A stretch of DNA of 64,000 bases from Anaeramoeba flamelloides (Eukaryota; Metamonada; Anaeramoebidae), in contig JANTQA010000070.1 in assembly GCA_027625915.1 (NCBI GenBank), positions 1,679,001-1,743,000 on the forward strand, given 5' to 3'. A model generated the notes under the pieces. That model worked only from the letters and a program-made list of their open reading frames with translations, was not told where the DNA came from and did not search any database. Positions 54,830-64,000 of this stretch are shown here, piece after piece (position 1 is the stretch's first letter; every line of letters begins with the position of its first letter). A program made the position numbers and the translations under genes.

Positions 54830-56405
54830 TTAGTTTTTTTTTTCCATATTTTTTTGATCGAAATAGTTTTTGATTTGTTCGTATGTTAAGAAAGTCAATC
54901 CAGCGTATGGGAGGACTTTAATGAGATTTGGTCCGTTTCCTTTGTAGAGTGAGGTGAATCCTTCTTCGGTGATAATTTTATAAGCACAGTCGATCATACC
55001 ACTATATTCATCAGAAACCATTAATCTCTTTCTAACAATATCAAATGGATAAGCGATTGTTTGGGCAATGGCACCAGCAGTAGCACCAACTGCGAGGTTT
55101 TGTGGTACGGAAAGTGGTCCTCCGATTTTTTTTTCAACATAACCCTTGAGGGATCCGTAGGTAAGGAATTGACCACCCTAAAATTGATAATGATTAGTAA
55201 ATTATAAAATATCAAAATACAATAATAGTTAATAATTAAATGTTGTTGTCGTTAAAAAGAAGAGGTAAAAAATATATTTAAAAAATTAAATCGTTAAATC
55301 TCCAACACACCGAATTGGTTTGAATGATATTTCGTTTTAATTTCAAAAAGAAAGTTTTGAAATAGATCAAAAAAAAAATAGTAAAATTAGAAATTTACTT
55401 CATAAGGGATGATTCCACAGAGTGTTGGGAGAATACCAGAATAAAGACCTGTGACGTTTTCTTCTTTGAGGATCTTGAAGAAAGATTGGAAGAGGTTGTG
55501 GTATTCTTCAGAAACAGTCATTCTTGTTTTAATTAAATCAAATGGATATGTGATCATGACACCAGTCATACCTGCAAGGGATCCAGCTAATAATCTTTGG
55601 TATGGGGTTAATGGTTGTCCTTTTCCAATGATTTTGGAGTATTTGTCGAAACTAATTAGTGTTAAAGTAAGAAAAAGAAAATTAAATATAAAAGAAAAAA
55701 TAAAAATAAAAAAAAAATTAGAAAATTTGATTTGAAATTGGAAAAAAAAACAAATACAAATCATTTTAACAAAAAAGAAAGAAAAAAAAAAAAAAAAGAA
55801 AAAATCAAAGAAGAATTCAAAGGTTTTCAAAGGAATAAATTTTTTGAAAACAAAAAAGAATCAAAAAATAGTAAAAAAATTCCAATAATAAAGTAAAATA
55901 TAAAAGAAAAAATAAAATAAAAAAGAATCAAAAAATTTACGCCATAAATTTAGCAGCACTGTATGGGGCAATTCTGGCACATCCGGCAAGATTTCCTCTC
56001 CAGAAACCTGCGAGACCTCTTTTTTGGTAGATTTTTGAGAAAGCATCTAAAATACCGTCGTATTCAGAAGGTCCTTTGTTTACTTGGAAAATAATTTTGA
56101 CAACATCCAACTTTTTGTTTTTAAAATCAAAATAGAAAAAAAAAAAAAATAAGAATAAAAAAAAAAAAAAATAAAATAAGCAATCAAAGTAATAAAAAAA
56201 AGAAAAAGAAAAAAAAAAAAAAAAAATTAAGATGGGATTAGATTCTTACTGGACTGCAGACTGTTCTAGCAACAACACCTGCAACACCACCACTGATTAA
56301 GTGTTGGATTGGGGTCATGGATCCTCTATTTTTTCCCGAAATTGGGTGGTTTTCTTGGATGGTTTCAGAGATAACGTTTCTGGCTAAGTAATTTCCGAGA
56401 GACAT
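54830..56405 (-). CDS. Mitochondrial carrier family (SLC25) protein, four exons
   Basis: 308-residue inner-membrane solute carrier with the usual three tandem repeats. Exons: 56250-56405, 55941-56110, 55399-55651, 54830-55177; introns are 139, 289 and 221 bp, all GT-AG, with phases 0, 2 and 0. Repeat signatures are SPLDVVKIIF (51-60, spanning the first splice), YPFDLIKTRM and YPFDIVRKRL. Each is followed at the expected distance by a G-containing second motif: GLAGFWRGN, VTGLYSGILP, GFTSLYKGNGPN. The overall look is nearest the CoA/ATP-Mg/adenine-nucleotide branch (SLC25A42/A24-like), but no substrate can be assigned. There is no EF-hand extension, so it is not a calcium-regulated SCaMC. The start ATG at 56405 is followed directly by MSLGNYLARNVIS, without a cleavable presequence, as is normal for the family. 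Ends in TAA. Confidence 0.92.
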
Positions 56406-57179
56406 AATAAATAGTTTTAATTAAAAATACAACTAAAAAAAAATGAAAGTTCTATGAAAATTTCAACAAAAACTCCATTTTCCAAAAATTGGAATGTTCT
56501 TTGCCTTATTGTTTTGTTCAGAATTCAACGGTTTATAATTTTCAGATTTATTATTTTGCTTTTTGGAACTCAACCGCAAAACATGGGAGTTGCCACGATA
56601 GGGTTCATGTAACGTTAAATAAACGTAATAATTTTTTTCTGAAGAATTTGAAATTTGGTTTTTTCGAGACAAATAAGTTTTTTTTTCAATTAAATAGTAA
56701 TAGCAACATTTTTCAGGCACTGTACGTTACATGATGGTGTTTTTTATTGATTACTTTGTGAATTTTTATCTTTATTTTTTGCTTTTTGGAAGAAATATGA
56801 ATAAGAAAAAAAGTAACAAATGTTTTTGTATTTTAAATTACTCATTTGAGATTACAACTTTACAAAATACTCAAGACTGTAATAAAACTACAAAACAATG
56901 GGTATATCGTTTATTTTTGGTTTTAATCAGTCGTCTTGTGAATTGAATGTTTGAATGAAAGTTAAATCTTTCAAAAAGATTTCTTTTGTTTGGGTAAATA
57001 ATTGTGTTAACAGTTGATTATCCAAATTTCAAGACTTTTCTGAGTAATCAAACAAAAAATACAAAAATAAACCAACATTTTTGTTTCTCTCAAAAAAGAT
57101 TATTCAAAAATTGAAATAAATTTTAAACCACAAAATAATCAACTTGTTTCATAAAACAGAAACTTGGTACATCACAGAT

Positions 57180-58605
57180 AACACACAGACCTTCTTATAC
57201 CATACAAAATTTTTTTCTCAAAGTTTTTAGAAAAGTAAGTCTAATTAAATTTCTCAAATTGATTATTGTCTTTTTGAAAAGGACTTTTGGTTTTTTCAAA
57301 TAAGAACTTAAAAAAAATTTTTCAGTATTTAATGTGAAAATTTTTCCATTATTAAGAATGGAGGTACTCAACGAATTAGAATTTAAGTTGTAAAAACACT
57401 AAAAGCCAACCTTGGTAAATGTTTTGGTCGCTTTTTATTCTCGAGATCAAAAAATAATTTGTTTTCCAAAAAGGAAGCCAATTTATTGTTTTTTTTGCGA
57501 TTCTACCGTTAAAACCTCAGTTACAAAGTCTTTAAAAAAAGACATCAGAAGACCTTAGTCTATTTACTTTTTCATTCAAGCCGTTTTTGTTTCTTGAAAT
57601 TAGTAGTTGGATAATAGATCACTTCATTTTTACAATATTTTTTCATTCAAAAAATTCTTTTATTACATTTTAATATCTTATTTCACCCAACATTTACAAA
57701 CATATGGTACAAAAAATGCCAAAAAAAGAACGATATCACACAAATTACATTTTACTTTTTTGAAATATCTTCTTTTGAGAAAAAGAAACAAAAAGGAAAT
57801 TGAAAAGGAAGTGAATTTTTTTTCCCATTTATTATTCAAATACAAGTATTAGTGTTCAAGTCTAATAACTCTGTAAAATTTAATAATTCCATCACAAACC
57901 AATACAAGTATAAATCACTAATTTTGAATTAGAAGTCTCAAATTTAGTCACTTCAAAATTCTCTCTTTAACAGACGAGATGAGGTTTCATCTAACCCTAA
58001 ACAGTAAATCAATAAATCACTAATTTGTTGTACATAATCATTTTTATCTAGAAAAGAACAAAAAAAATTCATTTTGGTAAAACAAATTATTTTTTGATCT
58101 AGAGAATAAAAAGAGACTTTAAACCATTAACAAATGTTAGCTGTTAATCTTTTTATTCATCTAAAATTCGAATTGGTTCTGGATCTCGATTCTTAATAAA
58201 GGAAAAAATTTCACATTAAATACTGAAAAATTCAAATAAATTGAATAAAATTTTTAGTTCAATTTCCATTTTTGTAATCAATTAACTCAACTAATAAAAA
58301 AAACTCAAGAGAACAAATCTTTTGAAAGTTAAACCAATTTTACAAAGTTTTTTCTCATTTAAATGAATAGAGAGTGCTTGAGGAAAGCTTGAGTTAAAAA
58401 ATTTGTAAAACGGAAAACAAATTAAAAATTTTATGATATTTCTTTTAATTTATCAGTAAGAGAAATTTTTTTCAAGTTCTTATTTGAAAAAACCAAAAGC
58501 CCTTTTCAAAAACACAATAATCAATTTAAGAAATTTAATTCAGCTTGCTTATCTAAAACTTTATAAAAAAAAATTTTGCATGGTATAAGTAGGCTCTAGT
58601 GATAT
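57180..58605. repeat. Large inverted-repeat element with a nested insertion
   Basis: The left arm 57185-57490 and the right arm 58060-58600 are reverse complements. Matching blocks, outside to inside, are: CTTATACCATACAAAATTTT / 58560-58600; CTCAAATTGATTATTGTCTT and TTGGTTTTTTCAAATAAGAAC / 58465-58530; TTTTTCAGTATTTAATGTG with ATTCTTAATAATGGA / 58186-58230; and CTTTTTATTCTCGAGATC then AAAAAATAATTTGTTTT / 58083-58118. The right arm is interrupted by an H-family MITE at 58221-58459. The loop of about 570 bp is noncoding. Confidence 0.8.
58221..58459 (-). mobile_element. H-family MITE nested in the inverted repeat
   Basis: 239-bp insertion. On the minus strand it begins TTACTGATAAATTAAAAG and ends TTTGAATTTTTCAGTA, giving a roughly 14-bp terminal inverted repeat (TACTGA-AAATT). 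The uninterrupted left arm of the host repeat, at about 57305-57330, shows the pre-insertion sequence. The interior matches 38040-38225. Confidence 0.75.
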
Positions 58606-60454
58606 TGGTCGATTTGTATGGTTTGGTTTTAAGCTGTATTTAAAAATTTAAGGGATTGATGACGTACCAAGTAGAAGTCTTAGATTAAAGTAAGCAATTG
58701 TTAGGTAGAATTATATAAGTTCTCAATAGTTAAAATAACCCTTGTAATTCCTTGAGTAAAAGAATTGAAAAGTTGATCTCAATCTATTAAAAAAGAGACT
58801 TGTATTTGTAAAAAAGTTGAAGAATTATGTAAAAAAGATGCTTCCTTTAACATATTTAAAGGATGGCCACAATAGCAATATTCAAATCACAAATTTGGAA
58901 AATATATTTCTTAAAATACCTTGAAATGTGGGAAGTTGGTAAAATAATTGATTTTTTGCAAAAATTTTCCAAGAATATTTTTATAATTGGTTGATAACTC
59001 AAAAGGGAACTTATTAATTTTATTATAAAAAAGATTCGTTTTATTGAACCATAAAACCAGGGATGAATATATTTTGTTTAGATTATTCATAAATGACAAT
59101 TAAAAACAGAGTATTATTATTTATTTTTTAAATTTGATATTGGATAAACCAAAGACCCTTGAATTTAGTATTGGTTTTCCAATTTGGGTTTAAAAAAGAT
59201 ATCTACACATATATACTAAAAGTTGCACTAAAGTTATTATTTAAAAACGTAAAACTTTGAAAAAAAAAAATAAATATATTAATTGGTTTTGATTATTTTG
59301 ATAACTGTATTTTGAAAAAAGAAACTGAAAAGAAAGATCTCAAAAAAGATTTTGGTTTACAAATTATAAATTTAAATAGGAAAATCCAAGCAATTCCATT
59401 TTGTAACCAATTTAAAACAAACCACACAGATGTAATAAATCCTCTAAAACATACTTTTTTTGTTTTTTTTTACCACTTCTCCAGTCTCCAAGTTTATTTG
59501 GAAAGGGGATCTTGCTTGTTTTTTTTTCTAAAAAAGATACGAACTGTTTAAAATACATATTTCCCTGGTATATATAACCGATTTAGTCTTTAATTAATAT
59601 TAAAAACCGACTAAAACACATTTCCCAATACAAAATAAATTTTAATAAAATAAAACTAAATCTTGTATAAAAACAATTTTTAAAAAATGAAAAAAACAAA
59701 GATCCATCTCTGATTTACTTTGGTTCTTATCACGAATATAGTATTTAATAATATTTTGATTTCATAATTATGTTGTATTTTATCATTATACATATATCAT
59801 ATCTGGTGTATTTTTTCGTGTTAGAATCAGGGGGGTCTTATAAAATCATGTTTTTTTATCATTTATTTTTGTATCTTTTTTCATTTCAATGATTTTTTTA
59901 TTTTTTTATTTTTTGAAAAAGTTCTCGAATACTTTTGAAATCTTGCTTTTCGTATCTGAGAAGTGAAAAAATCCAAATAAAAAAACTTAAAAAAAAAAAA
60001 AAAAAAAAACAAAACAATTCTAGACATGTAGGGCTTTATTACCTTCAAAGTCTTACAAATAATTTGAATTCACAATTTTCCAATTTAAGTTGTGGGCTTT
60101 GCATTTAAAACCTTGGAAATAGTTTTTTTTTATTTGAAAACACCAAAACAATACAAAGAAGGTTTTTCTGTTTCAACTTTTGAAAATAGAATATTCTATA
60201 AACACTGACAAAAAGAATTTTTTTTATAAAATTACCAGTTGGGGAAGAAAAGTGGTCAAAATTTACCTTTTTACTAATTCAAAATTAGATCAGCTCACTT
60301 ATTGTTTTTTGTCTTTTGATTAAATACATATATCAGATAAAAAAAAAATTACGTACTGCCCACACATCTAAAACACGTTTAATTGAAATGAAATAAACAG
60401 TATACCCATGATATATATATTATGAACATATCTACAATTACAATTTTCCAAATT

Positions 60455-60456
<2 letters not shown>

Positions 60457-60487
<31 letters not shown>
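60457..60487. repeat. AT dinucleotide tract
   Basis: About 15 uninterrupted AT units in noncoding DNA. Confidence 0.9.
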
Positions 60488-60489
<2 letters not shown>

Positions 60490-61430
60490 CTTTTAAAAAA
60501 AATTTCTTGTAAGAAAAAAATACCAATTTTAATAATCTGGAATTGAAAACATATGTATATCCATATTATAATCTATAAATATTTTATTTCTTAATATTGT
60601 TTGATTTTGATAAAATATCTTTTATTATCCCCCCCCCTACACAAATAAATAAAAAAATAAACAAATAAAAAAAATTATTCAAAATTTGATAATTTGTAGT
60701 AAATAACAATCTAATAATTATAATCACAATATAAAAGGTAACAAAAAATTAAATTGAGCAAGTTGGACGTACGACAATCATATCACCTTACCCATATGAT
60801 ATATATCTAAAATAAACACCCACCGAATCAAAACCACCATTTTAACAGATATAATAAAACAAACATCTCAGACTTTTTGACAATTAAACCCCCAAAATAT
60901 ATTTTCAATATGTATATCAAACTTATTTTTTTTATAGAATCAATTTTTCTTTAATTTTTTAGCATTTATATCTATATTTTTCAACCAATACCCTTGAAAC
61001 ACAATGACGGGACTGTGTTTATTATTATTTTTTTTTTTTCAAAATAACTTTTGTAAAAAAAAATCAAAAAAAGGAAAAATAATAAAGAAGGAAAAAGAAA
61101 AAGTAAAAAAAAAAAAAAAAAATACAAAATTAAATTTTAGGAAGAGTCTTGCATTAAACTTATAATATTCGTTTATTTCTTTAATAAAGAATACACACTT
61201 CGAATATAAAAACATTTATATTAATAAAATCTTGATGATTTATTCGAAAATGCCAAAAAATAATGACCAACATCCGTACCCCCATTAAATTTCCCTTTTA
61301 TTTCAAAAAATCTCCAAAAAAACCAAGTGTTCTAACAATAAGGTATTCTCAGAGTTTCTGGAAATCCAACAAGAATTAAATTTTGACAAGTTGGAATGAT
61401 AAATATAACCTTGGACACCCAAATAAAAAG

Positions 61431-61448
61431 CCCCCCCCCCCCCCCCCC
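61431..61448 (+). repeat. C18 homopolymer
   Basis: Eighteen C in a row in noncoding DNA. A further run of nine C lies at 60629-60637 and one of ten at 12290-12299. Confidence 0.9.
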
Positions 61449-64000
61449 ACATCAACTTTCTGCCACACAACTTAAAAACCTTTCAAGAAATGTAACTCAT
61501 TTTCGCGCCCTTTTAAAAAAAAACAAAACTTTTACAGTTGAAATAAGGAATAAAAAAACTGAGGAACACAAACAAACCCTCACTAAAAGAATAATTTCTA
61601 TTAATTCCCACCTTTAATTCAATCTTGCTAAAAGATAATATACTAAGAAAAAGCAAAAAAAAAATAAAGACTAACAATATTATAATATTTTTTGTTCCCA
61701 ATTTACTTAAGAAATCAGATCCACATGACCAATTAAATACAAAAACATATCCATAGACAAAAATTATCATTAATATAAATTCTGAAAAAATCAAAACACA
61801 ACCAAATTTTCCAAGATATTGAAAATTAAAGTATTTTGTAAGTTTAGGGATATTTATAATAAAAAAATATGAGAAGAGAAATGAAAAAAATATATTAATC
61901 TAACTAATACCATTACACACTTAATATTCAATAATTTTTTTTGAAATTGTTTTTTTGAATAAATTTTTATGTTAATTAATTTTAACATTCAATAAATCAT
62001 TTGAATTTGTTTTTAAATACACAATAAATGTATAAAAAAAATCAAGTAATTATGATAATGTATTTATTCTAAGAGAAGCAAACTTCTTATTTTTTTGTAG
62101 AAGGTATAAACCAAAATATTTTGAAACCCAAAAGAGAGGATATCCATTTTTATTTGAATAAAAATAAATGTTTTCAAAACATTAATTCATTGAAAAAATA
62201 TAATCTCATTTTTTTCATTTTGAAAACAGATGATTAGAAGATATATTTGTTAAGTCACAATAAAGTTACAACAATCCCAATTATTTTTATCAAATCGAGA
62301 TATATGCATAAAATCGGGATTTTCAATAAGATCACAGATAATAAAGTCATAAATCGCGATAATCAATAAAATCGCGATTATTAGTAAAAAATTCAGATAA
62401 ATACCAAAATACCATGAAAAAAAATTGAATATCAATATAGTAGATGATGGATTTAAGGGATGATTCAACAATATTTTTAAAAAGATAAATTTTGTTTGAT
62501 CAGAAAAAAATAGATCCTTGAAAAAAAATTATTTCTTTAACAAAAAAACAACAAAAAAGAAACTAGTTTCAATCAAGTATCAGATCCAAGATTTTTCATT
62601 GTATTGTATTTTGATTTGATTGGCATACCCATCGACCATTTAAATGAAAAACACTATAAAAACGGCAAATAAATACTTCCCCAGTCAATCGTGGTGTTTT
62701 AAATTGCTCTGGGTAAAAAGTCTTCTAAAATAACCATCCCTTAAGGAACTATTTAAAGAATCTTTTCTATGGTTAAAACATTTTCTTTATTCTATGAAAG
62801 CCAAAAGGAGAATGATAACCGAAAAAAAAGCTTTCAGAACAACCTAGCCACATTACCACCAATTAACGAAGATTGTTTGAACATTTTTTTTTTTTTTTTG
62901 TTATCTTATGACCCATGATCTTTTTGGAAATTCATTAATGATGGGCCAATTATGATAAAATTTTATATTTGATTTTATTATCCCAAATACTACTTACTTA
63001 TTTGAATAAAAATACTAGATCTATTAGTTCTTCAAAATATTAATCAAAGGGGGTTTATTGTAAAAATAAATCCAAATACCAATCTCAAAGAACATACGAT
63101 AATTTGTATTCTTAGATATCTGAAATAATTCTTTTTTATATACTAAGTCAATTTCTATAAGTGGAATTCAATATGAGTGTTTTATTTAACTAAAATTCGA
63201 TTTTTAAATTTATTGATCAAATTAACAACTTTTTAAAATCAAAGTAATTTTTGACGTATAAAAAAATGTAGAAAACATTTTTTCAAAGAAAGACAATAAA
63301 TATAATCTTCAAAACTCAGATAAAAAAAAATATAATAATACACCTCTTTAAATATTGATTTTGTTTTGAAATATTTCAATATAAAAGGAATTATTATGGA
63401 ATTAATCAACACTAAAACTTTAAAAAGAAAGATAAACTTTGTTTATAATTAAAAAAAAATCTCTACTTTAACAATCAACTCGTTACAGACCATAAACCCA
63501 CCCAAACATTTGTTTCTTAACAAAAATTACAAATTATTTCCGAAAAGAGGAAAATCGAATCAAAAATTTTAAACAACACGTATTCATTCGTCTTCTTCTT
63601 CAGTCTTTGCATTGACCAGAAAATATAAATCAGAGTTTAAAGGCTTTTTATTGATCAATCACCAATCAGTAAGAAAATTACACTTTCTTCTTTTTGGTGA
63701 TTTAAAATTGTGAAGATAACAACCCGGTTTTATGAAAACACATCTATTTTATATTCAAGTAATTTGTAGAAATGGATGATTATTTGTTGGATCATAAAAT
63801 TCATAGGAAGATTTTACTTGTGTAAAAAATAAAATGAAAAGAAAAATATTTTTTTTTCGACAATAAAAAACATGATACCCCTTTTACTAAAGTTTTATGC
63901 CCTTCATACTTTTCAAACACTTGAAGACAAATCACAACCCCTTTAAATACTTTCTAAACAATTTTTAAATCGGGAAAGTGGTATAAAAGTGCTTTATTTT

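Larger units (their letters stand above)
56406..64000. other. Long gene-free right end
   Basis: 7.6 kb without a supported gene. The first 330 bases are the carrier upstream region and contain an 11-bp inverted repeat (56605-56615 with 56724-56734). It then holds a large inverted-repeat element (57180-58605), an AT dinucleotide tract (60457-60487), C9 (60629-60637) and C18 (61431-61448) runs, and an E2F-like TTTTCGCGCC (61500-61509). A short acidic open end near 63590 on the minus strand is not enough to call a gene. Confidence 0.55.

Noticed and set aside
55021-55215. 64-aa frame overlapping carrier exon 4
   Set aside because: It is in the wrong frame. The true exon frame gives GGQFLTYGSLKGY and the third carrier repeat.
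61396-61617. 73-aa frame with a poly-Pro run
   Set aside because: The prolines come only from the C18 homopolymer; the rest has no family resemblance and is noncoding in composition.
63580-63660. Possible acidic C-terminal exon (VNAKTEEEDE-stop) on the minus strand
   Set aside because: Too short. No acceptor-linked upstream exon could be found, and the stop would be TGA, unlike all supported genes.

Overview
The window is eukaryotic nuclear DNA from an unidentified, very A+T-rich protist. Spliceosomal GT-AG introns, poly-Asn and poly-Lys runs inside proteins, long noncoding stretches and the gene set (Hippo/MST-type kinase, Rab5-type GTPase, membralin, PIG-W, cytosolic ribosomal protein eL31, mitochondrial carrier) fit an amoeboid or other AT-rich free-living protist. 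Anaeramoeba-like or amoebozoan are guesses only; nothing here fixes the species. The standard genetic code works throughout, and all eight main CDSs end in TAA.

Eight protein genes are supported. Left to right they are: a membrane acyltransferase-3 protein (minus, 2 exons, 147-1734); PIG-W/GWT1 inositol acyltransferase (minus, 6584-8569); membralin (plus, 13549-15528); a 1649-residue SMARCAL1/HARP-like SNF2 protein carrying an intein (minus, 18279-23228); an MST/Hippo-type Ste20 kinase (plus, 6 exons, 28367-36151); ribosomal protein eL31 (plus, 3 exons, 39420-40044); a Rab5-like GTPase (minus, 3 exons, 43899-49328); and a mitochondrial carrier (minus, 4 exons, 54830-56405). Exon joins were worked out by hand from reading frame, GT-AG borders and family conservation. 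The genes are unrelated housekeeping functions, with no operon-like logic.

The most striking object is the intein (20148-21212, 355 aa). It sits between the Lys and the Thr of the Walker A motif of the SNF2 protein. The intein keeps its splicing residues (Cys1, block B His, C-terminal His-Asn, +1 Thr), but its LAGLIDADG-type endonuclease looks decayed. The host ATPase itself has lost the motif II Glu, the SGTP motif and the motif VI arginines. It therefore reads as a spliceable mobile element preserved inside a pseudo-helicase.

The second theme is architecture. Most introns are about 60-190 bp, but the kinase and Rab genes each carry one giant intron (5198 and 4727 bp) at a conserved domain position. 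Both are filled with repeats, including copies of one Tc1/mariner-like MITE. The rest of the window is about 60% noncoding DNA with several families of short inverted-repeat (foldback/MITE) elements, one nested insertion with an internal 'empty site' control, and rare long C or G homopolymers. No tRNA, rRNA, CRISPR or virus-like element was recognised.
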